64,000 nt of DNA from Globodera rostochiensis (Eukaryota > Nematoda > Chromadorea > Rhabditida > Heteroderidae), in contig JAEVLN010000038.1 of NCBI GenBank assembly GCA_018350325.1, positions 248,001-312,000 on the forward strand, in the 5' to 3' direction. Position 1 is the stretch's first letter. Every line of letters starts with the position of its first letter. The translations under genes and the position numbers were made by a program. This document shows, in pieces, positions 24,301 to 36,008 of the stretch. The notes under the pieces were generated by a model, which saw only the letters and a program-made list of their open reading frames with translations, did no database searches and was not told the origin of the DNA.

Positions 24301-27300
24301 CGGGGGCCCGAAGTCCAGGGTTCAAAATGATCGAAAATCATTCGTGAATTTAAGACCGGGTATTGATTGATCGGAAAATTCAAGATTCGGAAAATTATTA
24401 TTTTGAGACTTCAGAACCTTCTCGAGACTCAGAACCCGGGGATTTTGTCCCGAGACTCGAGTCTCGGGACCAAATCCAAGACGGGCTCTCGAGAATTGAG
24501 ATTTAATCAAATTCATCAATCATTTCTCAGTCCACAAACACACACAATTCAATGGAGCCGTTCATCGTAGTATCATCTACCCTATCAGTCATCATTCATA
24601 CGCTTCTTCCCCCCATCCCCACAGGGGCGCCGCGTTCGGTCCGTCGTCATTTGTTTTTTCATTGTGCCCTGCTCATTATTTATTGGAAGGAGTGGCACAC
24701 ATATTCATTCTTCTTCCTCTTCATTCATCACTGTCGTCACACACTCAACAAAACCATTCATCCTCATCGTCATCAACCGACCGACAAATCTTCCCCTTCG
24801 TCCACTTCATATTCACATCCGTCCCCGTCCCGTCCCGTCCGGTCGGCTTATAATAATGTGATTTGATGTGCCGGCACCATTGTCCTTTGCCGCATTGAAC
24901 ATTGTGTGTACAGCACCGCGCCTTCTGCTGCTGCTGCTGCGCACACTGCAACAGTGCAGTGGTGTTGTTGTGCCTGCGGTGGTGGTTCACGCAGTTTCAG
25001 TGCCGAACACGACGACGAAGAGGAGCACAACAAGAAGAGAAGGAAGCGTCACAACGGTGGTGGTGCTGGTGGTGGTTGCGACGGCACCACAACAGCAGCC
25101 GCGCAACCGTCGACATCGTTGCAGAGTCCGCTTCTCCAGCAAAAAAAGTCCTCCTCACATAATCAACGACAACAACAACAACAACAACAACAACAAACCG
25201 TGCCATCAACACAGTCCACCGGTGTCGGCATGTCATCCTCATCAACGTCAGCAGTCAACAAGAAGAAGTCGTTTCGCCAACGCTGGCGTCCCGAGCTGCA
25301 CTTGGGCGGACTGTTCAGCAGAAGCGGGGGCGGCGATTTGACAATGTCGAGGCACACAACGACGTCGTCAAGCAGTACATCCAGGCCGCCCGCAAATCAT
25401 CGACATGTGGCCGAGATGCCGTCCATGCCTGCCGACGCGCAGTCTGTGCTGTCCGCGGACTCTAAATCGGAGCAGTCCGACCGCATCTTGGGCCAGCCGT
25501 TGCAACAACACCAACACCGGCACTATCCAGCCCGCGGACGGCTGCAGCCAAGCGTCAGCTGCTCAACCGCGGGCGGCGGCGCGTTTAACCTCGGCCTTGG
25601 CGTGCATGCACGACGCGAAAGCTTCCTGTATCGTGCGGGCGGCGCGGCGATGGACGAGACGTCGCCGATGCTGCTGCTGCGCGACTGTGGCGGCGGCATG
25701 CACGCGCTGGGCGGCGGCGGCATGCAACGAACGGCCAGCCGTGCCAGCTCGGTGGCAAGCAGTGAAGCGGCCCCGTAAGTGGAGGCGGGCAGCAAGTCCG
25801 TCGATAGTGGCGCCTGAAAACGCACGCCAAACAACATTTCGCCAAAATTCAAAAATATGCAAATGCATATAAATCCGTTCCCTAATAATGGCGGAAGCTT
25901 AGTAAAGGATTATTGCCTTTTACGTATTCTCTTGATAGGTTTAACTGATTTAATAAGACAGTTTGAGCGATTTAAAAATGTATTAATGCGGAGGATTTTT
26001 AGAAAAAGTAAATTTCAAAAACTTTCTGACTGATCAACTCCAAGATAATAATAATAATACTGTAGTTGCTTGAGCCAAGTGTATCTTCCGCTTTTTTTTT
26101 TTTTTTTTGCCGTCCATGGTCAAAAAGTATACCAGCAAAGTATTTAAACTTTAAAGAAAATCAATGTTTAAAAAAACATAAATGCCAAAAATATTTTAAA
26201 TGAAATGCCATTTATGCGCTGTGGCACACCACAAAACGAACTCTCATAAATCAGACAAAATGTCAACACATTACAAAAAGGACAAAAGACCGACTGATTA
26301 ATTGGAAACTTTGTTTATTCCGACTCAATGAGTCGGGGCCATTTGTCCCATTTTGGGGGGTGGAGTCGATATTTGTCTCATTTTTGTTAAGTCGGCATTT
26401 TGTCTTCTTTTTTTTTGGCATTTATGACCGTCGTTACATTTTCAGACACGGCGAAGACTTAATTGTCACACCATTTGCTCAACTGTTGTCCAGCCTTCGC
26501 AATGTGCGCGCCAATTTGGTGTCCATTGCCAACCTGCCCCAGGCGCCGCAAGACGACGGCACCACCGCCGCCCAAAAGGGCACATCACTCGGCAGGCCAA
26601 CCCGGCGAAGTGGCGGCAGTTCCATGCCGGTGCGTGCGTTTGACCGTTTCAAGTAGCGTTGGCATTCCGACCCCGAAAATTTAGGCAATTTTCCGGGGAT
26701 TTCCCCGACCCCGACGACACTTCTAACCCCGAAAACCCTTGACCGATTTGGGTATTTCCGACCCCGACAGTCCCATCCCCGAAAAACCCGGCCCCTCAAT
26801 TCTCACCCCCGACGTTGGGATGCCAACCCCAATTTAGATTATGATCAAAAAAAGCAATTAAACTTCCGGCCATATCCCTCAATTATTGTTTGATCAAAAT
26901 GCTTTAATAGGTCTGGCCACCGGGCAGCGAAGCGCTTCCCGAACCCGTCCAACAATGTGCACTGGAAACGCTGGACGAGCTTGACTGGTGCCTTGATCAG
27001 GTCGGTGTGTTTGTTTGTGTGATCGATTTGAACACTTTTTTTGTGGTTGATCAATTAATTCTCCAATTTAAAATTGTGTTCAATTTTTTAAAATTAAAAT
27101 TCGCCCAATAATTCCAGGTCAAATCGTTCCGCACTTCGCTTACTGAGATGGCCTCCAGCAAGGTTAGAAAATTCCTGGATTTTTCATTTTCGATTTTTTT
27201 TTGTTTTAAGTTCCGCAAATTGCTCAACCGGGAGCTGTCCCTGTTCGCCGGTTCCTCCAAGGCGGGCCCGCAAATTTCCAAATTTTTGCTGTCAGTAAAA

Positions 27301-30300
27301 ATTTTGGACAAAATAAATGTTTTCAGCAAACTTTTTGCAGAAATACCTACATGGCTCAACAACCGGAGGACGAACTTGCCACCATTGATGAGGTGGGCTT
27401 ACCTATTAATGATGATTAGCCTCCCCCATTATTTCATATTCTGCTGGAGGGTAAAAAAAAAATTCCTGGAGCGGGAATCTCGTTAATAAAATCCCGCTCC
27501 CGCCGGGCTCTACTCGGGAGTCAGGACTGGGAGAATCCCGTTTTGGGACTGAAATTTGGTTTTTTCCAAAATTCCTGTCCAGACCAATTCTACCAGATTT
27601 TGATCACTTCCAGATTTTTAAAATTATTTTTCAGTCCCAGAATTTCAATACTATCTAGTTGGTCAGCAAACAGCAGAACTTCCCATTTCGGGTCTTTATT
27701 AATTGGCAAACCGTTTCTTAGCGCCGAACAAAAATATGTAAATTTGTTTTTATGTGAAAGCTGGCATCAATCAGATCGTTTAACTTTTGCGAATAATTAC
27801 TTAATTACAGAATTTGGTCGGCTAAGAAAAAAGTTAAATGATTTCGCAAACACCGCCGCCGGTCAGTCGTCGCCGGCGGCGGTGTGTGTGTGTTGTCGGC
27901 CGGTGCACCCGGAAACGTGGAGCTCTTCTGCAAAAAAATGGATTGATCTTTGCACTGCTCCCCCTCCTCAACTTCCGGGCCCAAAATTTGTGTAATTTTT
28001 AACGGACCAACTCTTTTGTTCTTTTTAGGTTCAATTTTATTGAAATTTGTAAATATTTTTTCAGGCGGTGGAATCTCACGTGGCAACCCCCCGGGGGAGG
28101 GTTAATTTTTTGAGTTGGTCTCAAATGCGCGGGGGGCACACAAATGAATTGGGAAATTTGAAAGGCAATTGAGGCGGAAGGCGAGCGGAGGGGGGAGGGG
28201 GGGGGGGGGGGCACGACACACAAATTGAATTGATTTATAGCCCCGGAAGGGACGGGGGGGGGACGGGGGACACCAATTTATGAATGCACAGATGCGGCGC
28301 CCCCGCAATGATTGACAGCAGCAACATCGACGACGGGGCGGGGAGGGTGGTCGCGGCGGGGAAGCGGGACAACCCCCGCAACCCGCCGCCGATCAGGGAC
28401 GGGTTGAACAAAAAGAAACCTTTTTTTAGTCAGCCCGTATATTTTGGAGTTGGGTTCCCTCGCTACCGCAAATTTCAAATTTATAAAATTTTGAATTCGA
28501 TTCGGGTTTTTGGCATCAAAGAATTGGAATTTGATGAAGCCGAAAGAATTAATTTGGGTTAAAAGAAAAGATTGGGAAATTTTAATTTTTGGGCATTGCT
28601 CAGAGCCTAATTTGATCAGAGTACTGCTGATCCCAATAATTTGATCAGATCGCGATAGGAGAATCAGAGATTTGTGCTGGGAATTTGCGGTTGGTGATCA
28701 AATTCCGATCACATTGCTCGGGAATTGTATTGGTTTTGTTGATCGATACCGATGGAACGCAGAATCCACACTTTTGATCTGAATCATGTCCCCAAACTTA
28801 CATAAAACAATGAATGCCCTGCGGGGGGGGGGACTTGGACGGGATTAATCACCAGCAGAGGACACAATTCCGTTGCAATAATGAGCAAAATGGTGATCGG
28901 GGACGGCGGGGAGGGGGCGGGGGGCTCGGGGACCCCGTCCGATAATCAGCAGCGGGGAGGAGGAGGGGAAACCCGCCGCCGGAAGTGCTCCCCCCGTCGC
29001 CCGGGGGGAGGGCAAACGGACAGACTTTTTGTGACATCTTTCGAAAGTTACAAAAGTACTTTATAAGTCACCAAACCCGACAATTTTTTCATTTTAAAAA
29101 AGTGTTTTGTAAATTCCTCCCGAGGGGGGGGGGGGGAAGAGGAGTTACATTTATCAAAGTTTTTTTTACCAAAACCCAAATTTTTGATAATTTTTGTGTC
29201 TCTTCCAAATTTTTCGCATTTTTCTGAATTAGTAACACCAATCGAATATGCTCACATTTTATTGCTCTTATTTATAAATCACTCTCAAATTCGAATTTTA
29301 AATTTTCCTATTCAAACCTCCGAATATTTTCAAAGTTTCCATGACTAATTTTTAAAATTTCAAAAAATCAGCGAATTTTCGCCTTTTTCATACCCAAAAC
29401 GTAGGCATTTTGGCTAGGCCTAACTTTCATCCAAAACTTTCGAGTTTCACTTTTTTTTATAATTAAAACCAATAAATAATTTAAATTCAATTGTCACAAA
29501 CCCTCCGAATTTTCCTTTTTCATAGAAAATTTCTGTAAATTTAAATCCCAAACCCTCCATTTCCATTTCATCCAAATCCTCCGAATTTTTCTCCATTTTT
29601 CAGAAGCAGTCAATGCTCGAAGAGGTCGAACAACGGCCAAGTACTTCCGCCTCCCCGGCGCCTCAACAACAACCGCCGTTCTCCCTCTTCAACAAGGCCA
29701 AAACGGCTGCGGTCATGGGCATGTCACGCATTTCGGGGCAAGTTTTACCATTTGTCTCACCCGCCGGTGACAATCGGACGACATGTGTACAAGTTGTCTT
29801 ACCCGGTGACGACATGCGAACAAAATGACGCAAACAAAAATTATTTTCGGACATTTGGTCAATAAAAATGATTTACATGAAAAACGCAGACATTTGATAA
29901 TTTTTTGGACAATTTTTCAAGACAAATGGACGACAAAAAAATTACGATTGATAATAAAGCATCAATTGATGCTTAAATCAATTAACATATTTAACGCTTC
30001 GTTCAAAGTTTGTAGACAATTTGTCTCACCGGGAAGAAAAGGGACAATTGGTAGCCAAAAACTGTGTTGGAAATTAATCGTTATTTTCGAACACTTCTTG
30101 CATATGTTTAAGTTTATTTAATTTAAATATGTTTTTCAGTGTGCAAAGGTTACGGATCAGCCAATCGGTGCCCTCGGAATTTGGGGTAATTTTTGAATTA
30201 TTTTTTATAGAATTTACATTTTTGCTCAAAATTTCAGGTCACCTGTAAGAAAGAGGTGAGGGTTCGGTTTTAGAGATCTGAAAATCGAGAATCTTGATCG

Positions 30301-33060
30301 GACCACAAGCCCGATCGATCTCTAGTTGGGTTGGTTTGGTTTTTTGGCGGACACGGACGGAATTTCTCTTTAATTTCAAATTTAAAATTCTGTTTTTTGA
30401 ATTTCTGATACGCGTAAATTTTAATTTTTCGACATTTCAGATTGAAGTGTACATGCAAAGAATAAAGGATTGGGGCGTAAACATCTTCAAAATCCATGAG
30501 GTCCCTCCTAATTTTTTTGAATTTTTATTAAATAAATTTTATTCATTTTATTATATATTTTATTTTGGATTTTTGACAGTTTTTTAAACAAAACAAATTT
30601 TTTAGTTGTCCAAACAGCACAGTTTGACCGCCGTCACGTACACTTTGCTCCGTCAGCGGAAGTTGATGTTCAAATTTGACATCAATTCGGGCACTTTGAT
30701 CAATTATCTGCTGCATTTGGAGCATCACTACCGGTGTGGCGTGACGGAATGCCATAAATTTAAATTTTCAAAAAATTTTTTAAGTTTTTCCGAGCACCTT
30801 CCCCATTTAACTTTTTCTTCAATCGATCATAAAATCTAAATTATTCTTTTTTTTTTAATTCAGGAACAACCCCTACCACAACCAAATCCACGGTGCCGAC
30901 GTGGCCCAGTCCATGGGCGTGCTCATCGCCACACCGGCACTCGAAGTACGCGAACATTTTGTGTCTGTCTAATTTGTCCCCTCCGGGGGGGGGGGGGGGA
31001 GGAGGGGGGACGACGACAATGTGTTTGCCTTAAGGGCGTGTTCTCCGATCTGGAAGTGCTGGCGGCAATCATCGCGGCTGCCATTCACGATGTGAGTTCG
31101 GCATCCAATTTTTCTGATCAAAATTTGATCATCACAATTTTCATGGCAACCGCAAGTTTATGCACAAAATATCGACAAACGACAAATATAGTCGTTTTTC
31201 TATCATTAGTCATTTTCATTCTTTTTCTTATTCGATGTTTTGTCTGTAGTCATAAATAAAATAAATTAAAATAAATTTTGCAGGTCGATCATCCCGGCTT
31301 CACAAATCAGGTTTGGTTGGTGTTAATAAGTTAAGATCATAAACGTACAAAAAAAAAGTTTCTTTTGTTAAGTATTTGATCAACACCAACAACGAATTGG
31401 CCATCATGTACAACGACGGTAAGTCAAATAATAAACTTATGTGACAGAGCGGGCCCAAAGCGTCGAAACTTTTTGAAACATTTATTATATTATTGTTAGA
31501 GACCGATCTGGATTTGATCAACTTTAGTACATTTTTTAGTCCATATTTTGGGGTTTTTGGTCTAGGGGGGAGGGATTTTTATCCATATTTTAAGTCAATA
31601 TTTCACGTTTTTAGTAGTATAAATCCGTTCTCTAATTATTGTAATGCGTTCGAACAATTTTTGAATTTTAGAATCTGTGCTGGAGCAGCACCATCTTGCG
31701 GTAATTGAATTTAAGCAAATTAATTATTGATCCAATCACTAAAATTTTATGCCATTTTAGGTGGCTTTCAAACTTTTGCAAGACCGTGACTGCGATTTTT
31801 TGGCCGGAATCAGCAAAAAGCAGAGACAAAGTTTCCGAAAAATGGTAAAAAAAAAAAATGCAATTTTTCCAATTTAAGTGTACATATGTCGGCGTTATTA
31901 TTAGGATTTTTCGAATTTCCTTAGTAAAATTCGAAGTTTACTGAGTTTAATAATAAATTTAAATTCAAACTAACTCTTCTAATACGAGGGAAATTCGAAT
32001 ATTCCTAATATTCAAATAATACGCTAACACAAAGTATTTTAAAATACTTATTTTAATCGCAATTTTTGATCAGGTTATCGAAATGGTGCTGGCCACTGAC
32101 ATGAGCAAACACATGACCTTGCTGGCCGACCTGAAGTCAATGGTGGAGGCCAAAAAGGTGTCCGGCACGGACACTCTGTTGGACAAGTACCAGGACCGAA
32201 TTTTGGTGGGTTGTACTGTCTCAACATCATTTAGAGCGCGGACCAGGGATGTATCTCGACGAGTTTTTTTCGAGATCTTTTCGGGATTCTCGAGCTCGAT
32301 CGGTCCTCAAGCTTTAATATCATCTCCATACATATCTGATCAGTTTTGGGACCTGACAAATGTTAAGGTGCTCCGATCAGCCATTCATCTTGCCGATTTG
32401 TCCAACCCGACCAAACCGATTGATCTGTACCGGCAGTGGAATGAACGCATATTAGAGGAGTACTGGCGTCAGGGTGATCGGGAAAAACAGGTGCAAGAGT
32501 GTGTTTAGAACAATTTTCAAATAAAAATTAATTTTTATAGCTTGGCTTGGAGATCAGTCCAATGTGCGATCGGGGAAATGTGACGGTGGAGAAATCGCAG
32601 GCACTTTTTGATCCTTTTTTTGCGGGGACAAAGGGTGACTGACTAAAAAAGATTTAAATTCTCTTTATTTTTTGTTTGGAATTTTGAACGGGTTTAAAAC
32701 ATAACAATTCGGACGACGATCAGATCAAGTCTGCTGAATTTGTTTGGAACATTAAAAATTGGACAAAAAATTATTGGTTAAAACCAGATCGGCTTCATCG
32801 ACTTCATTGTGCATCCGCTGTACGAGACATGGGCCGAGCTGGTGCACCCGGACGCCAATGCCATCCTGGACCAGCTGGAGGAGAACCGTCAATGGTACAT
32901 GGCACGTCTGGAAGAGGAGGAAGAAGAAGACGAAGACGAACTTGAAATGGAGCAGCCACCGGTTCCGAAGAGCGCGTCACTGCTCATCTCATCCGCCAGC
33001 GGACTCAGCACGCCACGGAACAGCAAACACAGCGTGCCTGGCACGCCCAAAATGTTGTGA
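21323..33060 (+). CDS. pde-4: cAMP-specific 3',5'-cyclic phosphodiesterase, PDE4 family, 23 exons, 922 aa
   Basis: Hydrolyses cAMP to AMP. Exons: 21323-21455, 21511-21535, 24914-25774, 26446-26629, 26911-27000, 27118-27162, 27211-27290, 27341-27392, 29604-29737, 30140-30185, 30238-30255, 30441-30500, 30606-30733, 30864-30945, 31035-31091, 31284-31310, 31373-31418, 31672-31700, 31761-31844, 32074-32205, 32368-32490, 32541-32600, 32788-33060; phases close. UCR1 begins with the PKA-type site RRESFLYR and continues in [17 protein letters not shown]2 has [10 protein letters not shown] and [12 protein letters not shown]. The catalytic domain has [34 protein letters not shown] and the glutamine-switch region [20 protein letters not shown]. 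All metal-binding His/Asp are present. Exon 3 encodes Ala, Gly and Gln runs; the C-terminus is acidic. Two introns use GC donors (after 29737 and 32600). The first two exons rest only on splice signals and phase. AATAAA lies at 33414. Confidence 0.96.
21536..24913 (+). other. Large pde-4 intron 2, low-complexity and pyrimidine-rich
   Basis: This 3.4-kb interval has poly(C)/poly(G) runs (about 21936, 22112, 22528, 23690, 23760, 24050) and a long CT-rich stretch at 23280-23480 with TCTC microsatellite. Frames of up to 164 codons here are compositional. It could hold alternative promoters or first exons of pde-4, but none was recognised. Confidence 0.5.
25166..25198 (+). repeat. CAA trinucleotide repeat inside pde-4 exon 3
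   Basis: About ten consecutive CAA units encode a polyglutamine run in the variable N-terminal region of PDE-4, upstream of UCR1. Neighbouring codons give Gly- and Ser-rich low-complexity sequence. Length polymorphism is likely. Confidence 0.8.
26255..26415. repeat. Inverted GACAAAATG/CATTTTGTC motif element in a pde-4 intron
   Basis: Forward motifs (AGACAAAATG near 26259, GGACAAAAGA near 26279) face inverted ones (TTTGTCCCATTTTG near 26344, TTTGTCTCATTTT near 26375, CATTTTGTC near 26398). This gives a loose stem-loop in the intron before UCR1. The motif resembles the cluster at 11291-11455. Confidence 0.45.
26658..26827. mobile_element. CCCCGA-rich MITE-like element in a pde-4 intron
   Basis: The ends GTTGGCATTCC (26658-26668) and GGGATGCCAAC (26817-26827) form an imperfect inverted repeat. 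The body carries repeated ACCCCGA and CCCCGAAAA motifs. Part of it (CCCCGACGACACTTCTAACC) recurs inverted near 35860-35890, so the sequence is dispersed. Confidence 0.5.
27393..29603 (+). other. Large pde-4 intron 8 between UCR2 exons
   Basis: This 2.2-kb intron contains a GC-rich perfect hairpin (27850-27885) and several poly(G)-rich islands (about 28090-28270, 28820, 28900-29000, 29125). No exon-like frame fitting PDE4 was found, and flanking phases join without it. It could house an alternative promoter for a short PDE-4 form; this is speculative. Confidence 0.5.
27850..27885. repeat. Perfect GC-rich inverted repeat (13-bp stem, 10-base loop)
   Basis: ACACCGCCGCCGG at 27850-27862 pairs exactly with CCGGCGGCGGTGT at 27873-27885. 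It stands out from its AT-rich surroundings in pde-4 intron 8 and is followed by a short GT run. Confidence 0.75.
29745..30055. repeat. Element with TTTGTCTCACC motifs in a pde-4 intron
   Basis: CATTTGTCTCACCCG near 29749, GTTGTCTTACCCGGTGACGA near 29793 and ATTTGTCTCACCGGG near 30019 recur, together with CAAAATGACG. The intron begins with a GC donor immediately before the first copy. Loosely related to the GACAAAATG clusters elsewhere. Confidence 0.4.
32229..32320. repeat. Copy of the dispersed CGATCGGTCCTCAAG palindromic repeat in a pde-4 intron
   Basis: AGAGCGCGGACCAGGG at the left faces CTCGATCGGTCCTCAAGCTT at the right, with CTCGACGAG and GGGATTCTCGAGC between. It fills most of the intron between the pde-4 exons ending 32205 and starting 32368. 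Confidence 0.55.
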
Positions 33061-34554
33061 TGGCTCTTGACTCTCTGTTGGTCGAGACTCTCGAGCTGTT
33101 CAACTCTTAACCCACCATTCTCTTCTCTGATGGTTCGAGCGCCGGACGAGCTTTAGAAGCGCGAGACTGGGGTTAAAAATTGTAAAAACATTGGCATGTA
33201 ACGGGGGGGGGGGTCGAGAGTCTCGAGCATCACCAGGTTCATCAACCCTTTTTTTAACCCTTCCCCTGCCCTCCCATAAATCATCCGGGTCCTTTCAGAG
33301 AATGATGCGCGTGAACCCATTTTTTATAATTTTAAAATTTCAAAAGTTTCACGCGTACCAACCGAAACTCTCACTGAACCTTTTTTCTCTCATTGTGCAA
33401 CAGATATAAAACAAATAAATTTACATATTGTGTTTGTTGTTACCCCCATTTTGTGCATAATTTGAATTAAGGGGACAAGACGACTATTTCCAACAAAGGC
33501 AAACATTTTCCCAGCAATTCCATGACAAAAATGCCGCCCAACCATTTACCCAGATTTAGGGCCCGAAAATGAATGTCGGTTCTGTTCGGCAAAAAGAAGT
33601 CTTGTCCTCATTAGCCTGCTTCCTCCAACCGCAGCTTTTACTTTTTTTAATATTGGCACTTCTTGGGGCCAAAGAGCTCCCAAATTACGTTTTTTAGACA
33701 TCGGATTCTTTGCGCCATCTGATGTGACTTTTCAGCGGCTTTCCTCGGAAATTCTGATTCCGGCATTTCTTTTGGCTAACAGAATTTCAGTCTCTAAATT
33801 CCGATCGGTTAGATTGTGAGATACGTTTTTTGCACAGAAGTGCCAAAAAATGACGTTTTCCACAACAAAATTTTCTCACCCATCCAGTATATTGCCAAGC
33901 AGGTGCTCTCTTTCTCCTCCTTTTGTCTTCATATTCTATATAAATGTTTTTTTTTGTTCATTTTGAAAAAACAGTCTTTTGTCCGCTGATTTGCCCAATT
34001 TTTGCCCTCCTTTTCAGTTCAAAACATTGTAATAATACAATATTTTTGATATTTTTTTGTCCAATTTCTCAATGTTTTTTTCATGACAGAAAATGTTAAA
34101 TTGTTGCCAACTCCGAGCGGGGGGGGGGGGGCTTTGCCGAGAGTTAACATGAACGGCTTCTTTCCGCCAAACGAAGAAATGGCAATGAACTCGCGCAAAA
34201 GCAATTCCTTCCCATATTCCCATCAAATTAAGTTAGCAGAGATACTCGTTTTCAATCATTTTTGGGCAAAGATAGCCAGAAAAGCCATAAAAACTATTTT
34301 CTAACGACTTTATAAAATATTAGGAGAGATCGTAAATTCAAAACAGAATGGGAGGAAATTCAAATTTAAGATTTTTGATCATTTTCTGTCTGATCGCTAG
34401 GACACGATTTATATGGACAAAAAATCTCGAAATATGTAAGAGATTTGCAACCAAAATTTAAAAAATATGGTACTTTTTTGAAAGGTTTTAACTAGAGTCC
34501 GGACCAAAACCCAAAACCAAAACATTTTTGGGTTGTTTTGTACAAAATTTTTTA

Positions 34555-34736
34555 CCAATATTATTGACCAAATTTTTGTTTGGTCCAAATTGGAAAAAAA
34601 CCAAAAGAAACCAAAACCAAAATAAATCCAATATTATTGACCAAATTTTGTTTGGTCCAAATTGGAAAAAAACCAAAAGAAACCAAAACCAAAATAAATC
34701 CAATATTATTGACCAAATTTTGTTTGGTCCATGCCC
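34555..34736 (+). repeat. About 77-bp tandem repeat, 2.4 copies
   Basis: The unit starts at CCAATATTATTGACCAAATT and includes TTTGGTCCAAATTGG and an ACCAAAA-rich stretch. Two nearly identical copies are followed by a partial third. Each contains the short palindromic core TTGGTCCAAATTGG(A)CCAA-like sequence. Confidence 0.8.
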
Positions 34737-35317
34737 ATTTTTGTACAAAACTTTTGGGTGTCTTTTAGTTGAATTTACACCCCTAAAGATGACATCATTG
34801 AGTGACAATTTTAATCTTCATACTAATTTCGAACCCCTGACCTAAATTCGAACATTTTTTCGAAAATTCAAAAATGTTCAAAAATCAATTTTGGTCTCAA
34901 AACCCTTCTCAAAAAGCATGAATTCGGGTCCGGGATTCAGAATTGTGCAAAATGAATGTCAGATTCGTATTCTATGGCGCAGAAAGACCCTAGCAAACCT
35001 ATTTTGTTTTTCGAAAAAATGTTCGAATTTAGGTCAGGGGTTCGAAATTAGTATGAATGGAGGTCAGATTCGGATTCTACGCCCCCGAATGCCCCTAATA
35101 AAATTTTTTTATCGACTTAAAAATTTTATTTTTTTGTTGACATTTCTTCGTTTTTGGCTGAGTTGACATTTCGTGGCTTTGACATTATGTTAGCGCGCCA
35201 ATTGTTGTTAAGAAAATTTGACCAAAAACGGCAGATTCGCCCAAGTTTTCGTTTGTGAGGGGTGGATTTAAATATAATTCAAAAATTCGCTTCGAAGTTC
35301 TTATTTTGAAGGGGCGC

Positions 35318-36008
35318 CGACATTTCGCGCCCACTAACCAAAAATACGGCATTTCGCCCACTAACCAAAAATACAACATTTCGCCCACGTGGCATTTCGC
35401 CCATTAAGCAAAAATATAATTTCGTCGATAAAGTTCATCGATTAGCAAATTATTGATAGAAGATAAAAAAGGAGAGATTCCCGTCAATTGCTTATTGTTT
35501 TATTGGCTACCGAACCGAATCCAGACCGGGACAATAACTGGCTTCAAACTTACCCGATCCAAACAAATTAAAAGCCATTTGAATGCTCTTGTGGTAAAAA
35601 TAGTGTTTGCACACTCAATCGGTTCGAACAAAATATTTTTGTCAAAAAGTATGCAACATCACAGAATTTTGTCACTCGCTAATGATCTTTAGGAGTGTAT
35701 CAGGGATGGGAATCGTGATCGCGATCGCATTTATCGCCTTTTTTGGGCAGATCGCCGATCGCCGTTCGCATTAAAAAATTTGAGATCGCCGATCGCTTTT
35801 TTTTCGACGCGATCCCGTCCCTGGGGGTGTATGTATCTCCGACCTCGAGTCGGGGTTCGGGGTTTTTCGAGGGTTAGAAGTGTCGGGTCGGAGAATTCCA
35901 CTAAAAGTTTGCGTTGCTAATGGGCGAGATGCGTGGGCGAAATGTTGTATTTTTGGTTAGTGGGCGAAATGTCGTATTTTGGGCAAAATGTCGGTGGGCG
36001 AAATGTCG
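35318..36008. repeat. Large inverted repeat with CATTTCGCCCACTAACC arms
   Basis: The left arm (35318-35409) carries several CATTTCGCCCAC and CTAACCAAAAATAC motifs. The right arm (35915-36008) carries their reverse complements in the same order with roughly 85% match by eye. More single copies of the motif lie just outside (GACATTTCGTGG at 35164, GGCGAAATGTC at 36012). A 123-bp MITE is nested between the arms. Probably a non-autonomous transposon. Confidence 0.65.
35701..35823. mobile_element. 123-bp hAT-like MITE with GATCGC-rich body
   Basis: It begins CAGGGATGGGAATCG and ends GCGATCCCGTCCCTG, an inverted repeat typical of hAT MITE ends. The body is full of GATCGC/GCGATC. Flanks GGAGTGTAT and GGGGTGTAT look like an imperfect target duplication. 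It lies between the arms of the larger inverted repeat. Confidence 0.65.

Noticed and set aside
24021..24515. CTCGAGACTCGAG-rich stretch considered as a separate gene regulatory palindrome
   Set aside because: Related CTCGAGAG sequences are scattered through the window and match the dispersed palindromic repeat family; no specific regulatory role can be argued.
25523..25852. Minus-strand frames of about 100 codons
   Set aside because: They are antisense shadows of the GC-rich pde-4 exon 3, whose plus frame is supported by RRESFLYR and correct splicing to UCR1.
34488..34845. Overlapping 105-106 codon frames on both strands
   Set aside because: They are translations of the 77-bp tandem repeat, not genes.
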